Made by a program: the position numbers and the translations under genes. This document shows, piece by piece, positions 11,984 to 22,760 of a DNA stretch of 64,000 nt; position 1 is the first letter of the stretch, and every line of letters starts with the position of its first letter. Source of the stretch: Erythroxylum novogranatense. Its lineage: Eukaryota > Streptophyta > Magnoliopsida > Malpighiales > Erythroxylaceae. The notes beneath the pieces are model-generated. The model worked only from the letters and a program-made list of their open reading frames with translations, was not told the DNA's origin and searched no databases. The DNA lies in contig CM057224.1 in NCBI GenBank assembly GCA_029891385.1, positions 37,143,005-37,207,004 of the forward strand, in the 5' to 3' direction.

Positions 11984-12296
11984 AATACACGACGTCTATT
12001 TATTAGACGTCGTAGATTGTCAAGTTTCTGCGACGTCTCCCTAACGTCCTCAAAAGGCAAACAATCCCTGACGTTTTCTCCAAACGTCGGGAATTATATG
12101 CTTCTTTTCTGACGTCTTCATCAACGTCGCAGAATTGATAAGCCTTCTACGATGTCTTCACTCAAACGTCAGAGAAACCCATTACCTACTCACCATCTAC
12201 GACGTCTATTGTGACGTTTTAATAGATGTCTGCGACATCTTAAGAGCTTCTACGACGTTTATTAGACGACGCAAAATGCATGTTTTTGTTGTAGTG
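11984..12296 (+). mobile_element. CACTA 3' terminus: GACGTC-type subterminal repeats plus terminal tip
   Basis: About a dozen GACGT/ACGTC motifs, many as full palindromes GACGTC, crowd into about 290 bp. They often pair as inverted units (for example GACGTC at both ends of a short stem at 11,989-12,010). The block ends at 12,296 with TGTTTTTGTTGTAGTG. Its reverse complement begins CACTACAACAAAAACA, the classical CACTA tip. Subterminal repeats of this kind are the binding sites of TNPA-type proteins. The three bases after the tip are AGA, a candidate 3-bp target duplication, but the left end is not in view to confirm it. Confidence 0.9.
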
Positions 12297-12610
12297 AGAA
12301 GACAAGGATTCAAACTTCCAGATTGCGCATACACAAAGCTACAAGGAGTTTATAGGTAATATATGCACTACTTTTAAACCTTTATCTTATGAGACAACAA
12401 GCAAGTCAAAGGAATTGGGGGACTCCATGGATGCACAACTAGCAGCCTTAGAAGAAAATCGGATATGGGTTTTGACAAACCTACCTAAAGGGAAGGGAGT
12501 TATAGCATCAAAGTGGGTATACAAAGTGAAATATAACCCAGATGGCACTGTTGATAAACTAAAATCAAGATTGGTAGCAAAGGGCTTCAACCAAAGGGAA
12601 GGAGTGGACT
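12297..12610 (+). pseudogene. Outer Copia pol, segment 1: linker and start of reverse transcriptase
   Basis: The frame from 12,424 reads MDAQLAALEENRIWVLTNLP then GVIASKWVYKVKYNPDG and LVAKGFNQREGVD. These are the standard opening motifs of the Copia reverse transcriptase. Upstream, 12,297-12,423 is in broken frames and looks like the variable linker before the reverse transcriptase. The segment stops at a GGACT target duplication (12,606-12,610), where the inner Copia starts. It continues at 20,460. Confidence 0.88.
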
Positions 12611-12805
12611 TGTTAGAAATAAACACGATAAAACATAATCACATAGATCATGTTAGATAGGATCATTAGTATATGCATATAATAAACAAAGAATCACGTA
12701 CTTGGATTCCTGTTATAGTTTTGCTGGTTAAAGAACCATTCATTACCAATTTACTGCAGAGCTCTTTTGTTTCTCCTCCTCTCTTTATTACATAGAAGAA
12801 GTCAA
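12611..12805 (-). repeat. 3' LTR of inner Copia, incomplete
   Basis: This stretch aligns with 20,116-20,310, sharing for example ATCACGTACTTGGATTC and CAGAGCTCTTTTGTTTCT with scattered substitutions. The remaining 148 bp of the right LTR (20,311-20,458) have no counterpart here. About 1 kb of unmatched sequence follows before the end of pol. The U3 portion of this LTR therefore appears deleted or replaced. Confidence 0.8.
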
Positions 12806-13803
12806 TAACTAGTGTGACCAGTATACGACGAGATCACAATGTCATATATCTATTAGGAGTATTGTACATCTCGATTAACAAATTATTCCGAGGACTTAAG
12901 TGTTCTTGAGCAGACATTGTATGTTATACCCTATGTCATATCTCATATTTGCATTTTTCTTTGATCTCATTTAGTTTCTTTAAGTCGTGACTGTATTCAA
13001 GTTCTCTCCTAAAGAGACGATGGCTATCAATGAACACTTTTCATATGAGTCGATGACAAAAAAATAAATGACCTTCCTCTATTCTCAATTCTCTTTTGAA
13101 TTAAATTTAATTTGTTTTCCTAGAATTATTCCATAGTATCGCATCTTGCATGATCTTTTGGCAATAACCTAAAGTAGCAAACCTTAAATTCAATTCTCAA
13201 GAATGAAACAAAAGTCATAAGGGTATATGATGAGGTTCTTCTCAACCTCAAGGGTCTCACACAATATAAGATAAGATCTTGCGACTTACATTAATCCCTT
13301 TTTGTGGTCAGTTGTATATGAGTCATATGCTACAGTATTTACCCACTTTGTTTAACTTGAACATCTTTGTTCAAGAAATATCGTACAGATTCTGGTTCAA
13401 ACATACTCAATGTTTAACTTGAGTTCACTTATCTACTAAAAAACTTATTCAAAACTCACATCTGGCAACGTAAGATAGATATAATGATTAATAAATCACT
13501 TTGAATCAATTTCCTTACGACATTTATGGTTTAGGTTTCTCGCTCTCAATTATCACCTAGATAATAAACGTTAAACTTGCCTTATCTCTAGCGAGCATAA
13601 ACACTAGAGGTGATTTTCCATATGAGAGAGCCAATCTATAATCTGTCTCATATTTTATAATTCATCCCAAAATATATTTATACACAAGCACATATATTCA
13701 TGAATCAAATGATACACAATGTATAATCTTCATCATACATTATATCCAAACATATGATATTAGACTGAGTGAACATACATAAAGAAATGTTTATCAATAC
13801 ATT
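12806..13803. other. Unassigned 1-kb stretch between pol and 3' LTR of the inner Copia
   Basis: I see no coding frame and no match to the other LTR. A polypurine tract and the U3 start are expected near here but were not found. It may be a long 3' untranslated region of this Copia family or extra sequence joined by a deletion. Confidence 0.4.
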
Positions 13804-14142
13804 TCAACATCTACGTAGTCCTAATGACATTACATGCCCAATAAATACATCTCTAGAAATTGGCTTTGTCATTGGGTCTGCTATCATATCTCGCATAGAT
13901 ATATATCTCATGTTCACTTCTCCTCGTGTAACTATATCTTTCATATAATTATACTTAGTATCTATATGCTTTATCTTACAATGAAATTTGGGGTCTTTAG
14001 TATAACTGATTGCAGCTTGACTATCACAGTTGATGGTCACTGGATTAATTTCGCTTTTAGTGACTCCCAAATGCTCAAAAAATTGATGAAGCCATACAGC
14101 CTCTTGTACTGTAATTGAGAATGCTCTAAATTCAGCTTCCAT
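13804..14142 (-). pseudogene. Inner Copia RNase H domain, C-terminal part
   Basis: The minus-strand frame begins MEAEFRAFSITVQEAVWL. It continues with INCDSQAAISYTKDP and KHIDTKYNYMKD, the usual Copia RNase H motifs (the Asp of the CDSQAA motif and the KHID block). It ends at SLGLRRC, a common Copia pol C-terminus. The preceding gap (14,143-14,364) contains stops that separate it from the reverse transcriptase. Confidence 0.9.
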
Positions 14143-14364
14143 TGTGGATAATGCAACCCAAGATTATTTCTTACTTTTCCATGATATCGCTCCATGGTTT
14201 AGTACGAATACATATCTTGAGGTAGATTTTCTTTCATCTAAATCTCCTCCCCAGTCTACATTTGTATGCCCTTGTATACATAGATCATTGCCTTGATAAC
14301 ATAATGCATAGTCCACAATTCCCTTTAGACACCTTAATATTCTCTTTACTACTTTCCAATATGC

Positions 14365-15297
14365 TTAGACTAGATTTGATTGATATCTGCTCACCATCCC
14401 AACAGCGTAACAAACATCTGTTTTTGTACACATCATTGCGTACATAAGACTTCCAACTACACTAGAGTAGGGAACATTCTTCATTTGTTCTCTTTCTTGT
14501 GGCGTTAATGGGCAATTTCTCTTACTAAGGCCTTCATTTTTAGCAATAAGATTATCAATTAGTTTGCAATCTTGCATACGGAATCGTTCAAGAATTATTT
14601 GAATGTACATCACTTGTGAAAGTGATAAAAATCTCTTTGAACTATCTCTTGAAATCTTAACTCCAAGAATGTATGCCGCTTTACCCATGTCTTTCATTTC
14701 AAATTCAGATAATAACCAATCTTTGATATCCGTAAGAAACACACAGTTATTACAAGCAATCAATATATCATCCACGTATAAAGATAAAATCACGAATTTA
14801 TCTTTGGATCTCTTAACATACAGGCAATGGTCTTCATCGATCATTTGAAAATCATACGAAATGATTACGATATAAAAACGAATATACCATTGTCTTGAAG
14901 ACTGCTTCAAGCCATAAATTGATTTTAATAATCGACATACTTTATTTTCTTGACCTACCTTGATAAAACCTTCAGGCTATTCCATATAGATTTCTTCATC
15001 TAATTCTCCATTGAGAAAAGTAGTTTTTATATTCATTTGATTTAATTCAAGATCCATACTGACTACTATAGCAAGAATAAGACAGACTGAAGCAAAATTC
15101 ACAATAGGTAAAAAAGTTTCCTCGTAATCAATTCCCTCCTATTGCGTGTATCCTTTTGCTACAAAATGTGCCTTATATCTTTAGATATTGTCATCACCTT
15201 TTCGCTTAATTTTAAGAACCCACTTGTTCCCAATTGCTTTACTCCGTTTAGGAAGGTCAACCAAGTCCCATACTTGATCTGAGCTTATAGAAGTCAT
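14365..15297 (-). pseudogene. Inner Copia reverse transcriptase
   Basis: The frame 14,910-14,365 contains LYVDDILIACNN, the catalytic YVDD motif. It then reads KDMGKAAYILGVKISRD and YSSVVGSLMYAMMCTKTDVC, the conserved Copia C-terminal motifs. The N-terminal part (about 14,911-15,297) is recognisable only in broken frames, with several stops. The domain would copy the element's RNA into DNA. In this copy it cannot be translated whole. Confidence 0.9.
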
Positions 15298-16438
15298 TTA
15301 TTCTATTATTGCTTTCATCCATTCTTCTTTAACAGGGCCAGTAAAAGCCTTATATACATTCCTTGGCTCTTCTTCCTCTTGTGGAACAATCATATTAACT
15401 TCTCCTTCAATCTTAAAACGACGTTGAGGAGTTATTCGTCGATTACTTCGTCTTAACCGAGGTTCATCATAAACAAATTCATGATTGATCTGATTGCTCC
15501 CACTCGGATTAGTTATCATAGAGAACCTTTCTGTGGAATTACTCCCACTTGGTTGAAGTTTCTCATCTTGATTCTTCATAACAGAATCATTTTGATCAAG
15601 CGACTCATATAACAATAGATCTTTACCTAGTTCACTTTGTTTGGGAAAATCATTTTCTAAGAATGTTACATCTCGTGATTCAGATTCAGTTACACCTCCA
15701 TTACCTTGTTCACTAATGAGCACGTATCCTTTTAAGTGTTCTGAGTATCTAATAAAAATACTTTTTCTACCTTTTGAGCCTAATTTCTCATGTTTATGAG
15801 AGAGATCATGAATATAGGCTACACACTCCCAAGGTCTGAGACTTGACATATCAGGTCTCCTACCAGTCCACAACTCATATGGTGTGCTAGTAACTGATTT
15901 CGTGGGCACACGATTAAGTACATAGGTGGTTGTCAGTAATGCATCACCCCAAAATTTCTTAGGCCATCATGGACCTAATCATTTCTAATAACGTCCTATT
16001 TCGTCTTTCAGCGACGCCATTTTATTGAGGTTCTAGGAATTGTTAATTGCCTTTCTATTCCTTTCTCATCATATAAAGCCTTAAACTTTTCTGACAAGTA
16101 TTCTTGTCCTCGATCAATTCGTAATGCTTTTATTTTCTTATCTAATTGATTCTCAACTAAGTTCATGTATTTTATGAAACATTCGAATGCTTCCGATTTA
16201 TGAGAAATGAAATAGACATGACTATATCGAGTATACTCATCTATAAATGTGATGAAATAAACTGCCCCACGTCTAGCCCTTACATTCATTGGACCACAAA
16301 TGTCATAATGAATTAATTGCAATGGATATAAAGCTCATGTTCCCTTTCCAAATGGCTTTATTGCCATTTTACCAGCTAAACAATACCCACATGTAGGTCG
16401 ATCTACTTGACTTAGATTACCTAAAAGCCCTTCTTTAG
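15298..16438 (-). pseudogene. Inner Copia integrase
   Basis: On the minus strand, about 16,438-16,323 holds the GAG-pre-integrase zinc region (TCGYCLAGK). At 16,322-16,008 comes the integrase core: LIHYDICGPMN with the first catalytic Asp, then FITFIDEYTRYSHVY and LRIDRGQEYLSEKF with the second Asp. The core then breaks before the usual catalytic Glu region. The C-terminal part (15,909-15,298) starts with TSTPYELWTGRRPD and runs into the linker before the reverse transcriptase. At least one stop and one frameshift separate the pieces. Confidence 0.9.
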
Positions 16439-16910
16439 CTAATTGACTAATTCGATTTTGACCAATATGGCATAGTCTAGCATGCCATAAGTTGCATCAT
16501 TGTTGGAATTACTAGATGTAAGTAATGAATAACTATTAATATTATTTTCCCTTAACACATCTAGTACCATAAAACCATCATATAAAAAACCATGACCATA
16601 ATGAATAGATCCAAGATCCAAATCCATTCCACCACTGTGGAAATTGATATTGAAACCAAGTTTAACTAACATCAACACAGATAAAAGATTCCTACAAATC
16701 TGTGAAGCAAATAATACTTCATATAGGATGAGGGGTCTCCCTTCACGTATATCCAATTTATATGTGCAAATTCCTTGTACAGCAACTTTGGAATTATCAC
16801 CTACATAAAGCCATCGACTACTATGTGGGAGTTTACGAAACTCAACGAAGGCATCACGATCCTTCGCAACATGGTTGATTGCTCCTCAGTCTGCAATCCA
16901 TAAAGGATGT
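16439..16910 (-). pseudogene. Inner Copia protease with a stop in the active-site triad
   Basis: Copia polyproteins are cut by an aspartic protease with the motif D-S/T-G. Reading leftward from about 16,900 the frame gives WIAD, then TGA at 16,888-16,886, then GAINHVAKDRDAFVEF. The stop therefore replaces the second residue of the catalytic triad. It continues with LYVGDNSKVAVQGICTYKLD and the long frame 16,756-16,439 (LASQ/FASQICRNLLSV-type segment). Confidence 0.88.
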
Positions 16911-16990
16911 GATTCAGTTAGAAAAACATAACAAGAAACATTTACAGAACAAATGTTTGTACTATAAAGCTGTACTTTCTTCGGCTCGAT

Positions 16991-17760
16991 ACAATCTCGA
17001 GCAATGTGGCCCTTATTACCACAATTATTGCACTTTACATGTTTCATGTTCTTCTTTATGAAGGGACGTTTTCCCTTTCCAAATTGGTTCTATTTTGCCT
17101 TCCTGGATTCCTGAGGAGAGTGGTTGAATTTCTTATTCTTCTTCCACTTATATCCACCATGATGCTTGCGTTTCTTATTTATAGCTCCATGTGAGCTAGA
17201 ACTAATTTCATATGCCTCAAAAGACATCTTTGAGGCTTCAAGACGCTCTTCCTCCAAGATATAATGCCTCGTAGCATCTTCCATTGTCTTGATGTTTTCA
17301 TTATGAGTTAGGTGCATCTTTATATGCTCCCAACTCTGAAGCAATGAACGAATCACAGCTTGCACTTGTTATTCATCAGACAACTCATAACCAACATCAC
17401 GTAACTCACTTACCATGTTGGACATTTTCCTCAAATGCTTTTGCATTGTATCATCTGGAACTTCTAATAAGTATCAAACTTAATTGTAAGTGACCTCACT
17501 TTAGTCACTGAAGCACCTCCAAAATGAGCAGCCAATGCAAACTACATGTCCTTTGTAGATTTGAATTTATGGAACTCACGCATAATATCATTATCCATGC
17601 TACTCAGCAATGTGATGTGAGGTAAATAGTTCTTTTTTTTCATAATTCATATGCATCACGGTCCCTTCTATGTTGGGCTATAGTGCCCTCCTCATGAACG
17701 TTTATGGTTAGGTTTAATGGTTCAAGAGCCTCTTACTCTTCCAGTACATATTGGATTTTT
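16991..17760 (-). pseudogene. Inner Copia gag (UBN2-type) with CCHC zinc knuckle
   Basis: Reading leftward from about 17,740, broken frames spell segments such as TIAQHRRDRDAYE, LPHITLLSSMDNDIM and ALAAHFGGASVTKVRSL. These are typical of plant Copia gag. The frame 17,365-17,090 continues it (HLTHNENIKTMEDATRHYIL). At 17,032-16,991 there is a CCHC knuckle, CNNCGNKGHIARDC, which binds the element's RNA. Several stops and at least two frameshifts interrupt it. Confidence 0.85.
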
Positions 17761-17930
17761 ATACTCTAGATTTCATAATTGTCACTATTGAGTTTCTTAC
17801 CCCTATTGAGCTCAGCAATAATATTCTTCGAAGTAGTAACTATTTTGAAACACTAAGTTTCTATAATAAGAAAGAAATATATACGCATGTTAATGTCACA
17901 TTAATCGTTTATAGAGTAAATAATTCGATT

Positions 17931-18470
17931 ACAACTGCTTATGAAATCAAAAGTCCACAAAATGTGTTCAATCATCATTCATACAACAATCGAATCCTAA
18001 TTACTTTACTCTAGACTAATTCCTATATAAAATTCATGTAAACATATTACATAAATATTAACACTTAGTTCTTATAAAACAACATATTGTATTAATTGTG
18101 CTTCAACTTATGAACAGTCTATAGGTCATGAATCCTACGCTAAAATGAGTTCACAAGTTTGCATAACATAGTTCACGAAGCTCAATTTACAATAGCTCTT
18201 ACAACTGCTTATGAAATCAAAAGTCCACAAAATGTGTTCAATCATCATTCATACAACAATCGAATCCTAATTACTTTACTCTAGACTAATTCCTATATAA
18301 AATTCATGTAAACATATTACATAAATATTAAGACTTAGTTCTTATAAAACAACATATTGTATTAATTGTGCTTTAACTTATGAACAGTCTATAGGTCATG
18401 AATCCTACGCTAAAATGAGTTCACAAGTTTGCATAACATAGTTCACGAAGCTCAATTTACAATAGCTCTT
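17931..18470. repeat. 270-bp tandem duplication in the inner Copia leader
   Basis: Positions 17,931-18,200 are repeated at 18,201-18,470, with only about two base differences seen by eye (AACACTT/AAGACTT and CTTCAACT/CTTTAACT). It is non-coding, upstream of gag in the direction of transcription. The near identity places the duplication late, after the element had started to decay. Confidence 0.95.
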
Positions 18471-20102
18471 ACTATTTCCATTTGAAGACCTATAGGATAT
18501 AAAGTCATAATCAACTCCCTTCTACGCATCTCTTTAATAAATGTCATCGCTAACAAATTATAAGTCTTCTCCTTAGGCAAATTATTCCAGAGTATTCGTA
18601 ATAGTTCGCCTTAAGGTTGAGGTAATGTTGCAAACAAAGTCATGTACTTTACTTCGACAACCTTCAAAATATAACTCTTGCATCATGTTATTAACTGAAA
18701 TAACATTTAATATTAGACCGTCTCCAGGCATTAAACGCATGTTAACTAACTTTACATACATGCTGTTAATGCGTCTCTTCTGTGCCTCACATTGAATAAG
18801 CTTAGGTATCCGCTTAATAATAGGCGTTTTCCTGAAAAACAAATTTTCAGAAATCAAAAGAGTATATAAAAAATAACAAACTATTTTTGTCTAACACGTA
18901 GCAAACTTATGCTCATATATGGAAATAATTTAATTTATTTTGTTATTAACACTTTATTAAACTAATCAAATTATGCTTTTAATATCTAATCAATTAGAAA
19001 CTTATTTATAATCTAATCATATTCAAATATGAATAATACAAATTAACTTAGAGACTTATATCTAATTTAAATTATAATTGAACTAATCAATTATCTTGAT
19101 TTAATTAGAAACTAATTTCTAAAAAATTCCTTTTTATTTCAACTAAACAAATTAGTCTTGGTTTTAATTAGAAAACATATATCTAATTTTAATTCAACAA
19201 AAATAATACAATTAGAAAACTCATTTATAATTTTGTTGATTTTAGAAACTTTTTCTAAATTTATTTTAACTAAACAAATAGTTTATTTGTATTAAAGCAA
19301 TAATAATAGTTTATAATATTTTATATTAATTAGAAACTAAATTAACTAACTTAATTAGTTTGTGTCAATCAGAAAACGTATTTATAATTTTTTGTTACAT
19401 TTATTTTAAACATATATCCAAAAAAACTATTTATAAAAACTTTTGTCTTTATTATACTTATATGTATAACAAAGTATCTGTGCATATTTCTAAGCCTTCC
19501 TTGGCCTAAATGATGTTCACAGAGAGAATATCCAACAAGGTTGACAACATCTCCATTTGCCACGAGTGTATTTATTTATATATATACTTAGTATCTTTTT
19601 GAGAGAGTAGTGGTCCAATAGTGGTCCATCTGCCACTAATTGTTGATTAATATACATGACGTGCTCTTTTGTGGGTTTAACGATGTAACCTTTTGAGAAA
19701 GGCCATGTTCCTTTTGGTTACGCAAGAGGAAGAAGTCTATTCTTCTTCTCTGCGTTAAGTTTCTAAGTTTCTTCTTCTATCTTCAGGAAAATAAAAGCAT
19801 CCTAAAGAGAAGAATGAAAAACAAACAACTCTTTTGACTTCGGAAAAAAAACTTAAAGAGAAGAAACGAAAATGAAAACAACGTTGTCTTTATTTTGTTT
19901 TGAAGACCATGCAATTTTTTCACTGTCAACAAATATCTTCCCAACACTTGTGAAAGAAGAGACAAAATAAAAAACCAACTTGGTTTGGATTATTAGAAAC
20001 AGAAGAGGAAAAACATAAACGTAAAAAAGATATATGGTATAGCAAGAAATATCATATCACAAAACACATATTTATGCATGCATCAAGCATAAAAATTAAC
20101 CT
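18471..20102. other. Inner Copia 5' leader, AT-rich
   Basis: This 1.6-kb stretch lies between the primer-binding site and gag and is mostly AT-rich. A 91-codon open frame on the minus strand (18,857-18,582) resembles nothing I recognise and is more likely chance. Leaders of this length occur in some plant Copia lineages. Confidence 0.45.
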
Positions 20103-20114
20103 ACTCTAATACCA
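20103..20114 (-). promoter_or_regulatory. Primer-binding site of inner Copia (initiator Met-tRNA type)
   Basis: The minus strand reads TGGTATTAGAGT directly beside the 5' LTR. The canonical plant site begins TGGTATCAGAGC, so there are two mismatches. This fixes the element's orientation. Confidence 0.85.
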
Positions 20115-20115
20115 A

Positions 20116-20458
20116 TTTTATAAGTAAACATGATAAAACATAATCTCATAGATAATGTTAGACAGGATCATTTGTATATGCATATAATAAAAAAATAATC
20201 ACGTACTTGGATTCTTGTTATAGTTCTATCGGTTAAAGAACTGTTCGTTACCAATTTATTGCAGAGCTCTTTTGTTTCTACTCTTCTCTTTATTACATAG
20301 AAGAAGTCAAGCCACTTCAAATATACATCCCCGATGTATATCTGTCTCGCTTGTTTTAAAATGGCCTATATATAACTACCATCATATAACTACCTTTAGT
20401 AGTTATTTCAAGAGTCTAAGTACTATTATACCCTTCAAGGGTGTAATAATAACTTATA
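20116..20458 (-). repeat. 5' LTR of inner Copia
   Basis: 343 bp bounded by the primer-binding site on one side and the GGACT target duplication on the other. On the plus strand its outer edge ends ...AACTTATA rather than the expected CA, and its inner edge has TT where TG is expected. Both changes look like decay. It aligns with 12,611-12,805 over its first 195 bp only. Confidence 0.85.
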
Positions 20459-20459
20459 G

Positions 20460-21015
20460 GACTATTCAGAGGTGTTCTCTCCTGTAACTGGGAATATGAC
20501 AATCAAAACATTCATAGCTGTAGCTACGATAAAAAAATGGCCCATCATACAGTGTGATATAAATGATGCCTATTTACATAGCTACCTAGAAGAAGAACTA
20601 TACATGTTACTACCACAGGGTTATAAGAAAGCTAAGGCAGGAGAGGTTTGCAAATTGATAAAGTCCATTTATGGACTCAAACAGGCAGGCAGACAATGGT
20701 ACGAGGAACTGGCCATAAAACTAAAGGGATTAGGCTTTAATAAAGCATAATCAGATCATTGCCTATACACTAAAGGTCAAGGGAACAACTTTATTGATAT
20801 CATCATCTACGTGGATGACATTCTCATCACTGGAGCAAGAGAAGAACATTTAAACACTATCAAACAAGCCCTACATAAAGAGTTCACAATCAGAGATCTA
20901 GGGTATGCTAAGTTTTTCCTAGGAGTCGAAATAGCAAGGTCAGAAGAAAGCCAAGGCAAGTATGTAAGGGACATTTTACAAGAAACAAATTTATTGGACT
21001 GTAAATCATGCATAA
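20460..21015 (+). pseudogene. Outer Copia pol, segment 2: reverse transcriptase core
   Basis: The frame resumes as DYSEVFSPVTGNM, exactly where segment 1 stopped. It runs through CDINDAYLHSYLEEELYM, GLKQAGRQWYEEL and IIYVDDILITGA, where YVDD is the catalytic site at about 20,808-20,819. It goes on to LGYAKFFLGVEIARS. One TAA (20,748-20,750) interrupts an otherwise continuous frame. The segment ends at the CATAA duplication (21,011-21,015) and continues at 25,265. Confidence 0.92.
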
Positions 21016-21144
21016 TGTTGGAACTCATTACCGGATATCCAACTAAATGTTGGAACCCATTACCGGATATCCAACTACTTAATCCGAAACCTTCAAATGT
21101 TGGAACCCATTACCGGATATCCAACTACTTAATCCGAAACCTTC
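21016..21144. repeat. 50-bp tandem repeat at the left end of the LTR-like block
   Basis: Two exact 50-bp units (21,045-21,094 and 21,095-21,144) follow a 29-bp partial unit (21,016-21,044). Each contains TGTTGGAACCCATTACCGGA, so the terminal TGTTGG is present three times in a row. Confidence 0.95.
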
Positions 21145-22667
21145 ATACTTATACATGAATCGGGTTCCAACAGGAAAACGAACGAAAGAACAAAAACAAA
21201 AGCAAATCGGACAAATGGTTCAAACAAACTTGTGGGCAAATTTTCGACAAAAATTCAACTAATCCGAAAATTTTACATTTTTGTGAGAGAGGGTAGAAAA
21301 TTTGTTGAGAAAACCAATGGTTCGAAAATCGGAAAAATCGGAAGTCAATTGCAAAGGTTATAAGAGGAAAATTTGAATTGACCAAATGAATAGTAAAAAG
21401 TCAACTTCCGACTCTCATAACTTTTTACTCCTAACTCCGAACAAGACATATCATGCCTTCATGGAAAAATAGAAAGACCCTCTACATCTTTCATGAAGGA
21501 TGGAAAAATCGATTCCCGCTCAAAAGGGGCGAAAAACCCTTCCGAAGGTTCAGCCCAAAATACCATATGAATAGTAATCCGAGAATAGTAAAAAGATTAG
21601 TGGCAACAATTTTCAATTGATCATAACTTTTTCATCCTAAGTCATCTAATGGCCCATTTTATACCATTTTAAAGATCTTAACACGTTCTACATTCTTTCA
21701 GACGACCTCTTAATCCAAATCAACCGTTTAGGAGATCTAAAACTTAAGCGAAGTTGCTGCTCAAACTTAGGAAAATTTGGACAGCATCTCCCCTAAAAAT
21801 ACATCTAGCCAAAATCTTCAAATTCATTTATCCAAATTACAAACCTGCATAAAACCACTTCAATCTTCCATATTTTCAATCATCCAATTACCAAAACAAC
21901 TCAATTGTCTCAAATGGGTAGCAACATCACAATCTTAAGATTTCTAAACATTTCTCAAACTAATCATCAACTCACTTCCAACTCATAATTGAAATACAAT
22001 CTCGTCTTTGCTTTTATCAATTCCAAACATACAATCATACATGCTTAATACACTTTACCTTTGACACCTCAAATATTAAAGGAAACATATACAAAACACT
22101 TTCACTTCAAACTCTTACATTTTCACAGAAATGAGCAAATACAATGCTTCAAAGGCATTTTAGCCCAAATACATCAAAGTCTAGAAGAACAAAACACAAA
22201 GTACTTCTTTAGTTTCAAAATGCTATCTAAAATCTAGTTTTCTAACATATGACTTCTAAACCATCAAAATGCATCGGAGTTGCCTCAATCCCGATGCGAT
22301 GACCCAAATTCTTGCTCAAAACCTGTGGAGGGAAAAATGGGGGGTGAGCTCGACGGCTCCGTGGGTAATAAGTTTATAATAGAACAGAAGCAAAAACACT
22401 TTTAAACTTATTTTCCATGTATAAACATTTCGCAGTAGAATTTTCAACTTCCCAAAATAATCATAAACAATTTCATAATTTCCCAGGCGAAAGTCTCAAA
22501 TACTTAGTTCTTCAAAATCTCAAATTCTTCGCAATTGGAACAATTCATCATATGAATGCAGCACCTTTTCCGAATGTGACACATAATACATATATCAATA
22601 CATGCACTATTCATAATCATGCAAAGATGCTGTGCACAATCAATTGGCTCGAGAGTTCCGTAGAACA

Positions 22668-22760
22668 GGACGGATAACCAGAAGGTTATCCCGTAAATAG
22701 GACGGATAACCAGAAGGTTATATCAGAAAGCAGACGGATAACCGAGGTTATACTGTAAAT
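22668..22760. repeat. Three GGATAACC-type units in the LTR-like block
   Basis: The motif GACGGATAACCAGAAGGTTAT occurs at about 22,669 and 22,701, and in a shortened form at about 22,733. Each holds an imperfect inverted pair (ATAACC...GGTTAT). The surrounding 22,740-22,860 is unusually GC-rich for this block and may be its promoter-proximal part. Confidence 0.8.

Larger units (their letters stand above)
12611..20458 (-). mobile_element. Inner Copia LTR retrotransposon, minus strand, 7.85 kb
   Basis: The element sits between two copies of GGACT (12,606-12,610 and 20,459-20,463) inside the reverse transcriptase of the outer Copia. Related terminal sequences occur at 12,611-12,805 and 20,116-20,458. 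A primer-binding site for initiator Met-tRNA adjoins the right repeat, so the 5' LTR is on the right and transcription runs leftward. The order on the minus strand is leader, gag, protease, integrase, reverse transcriptase, RNase H, as in Copia. All coding parts carry stops or frameshifts. Confidence 0.92.

Noticed and set aside
18582..18857. 91-codon minus-strand frame in the inner Copia leader as an extra gene
   Set aside because: No recognisable motif and no support from position or repeats; kept only as a remark in the leader entry.
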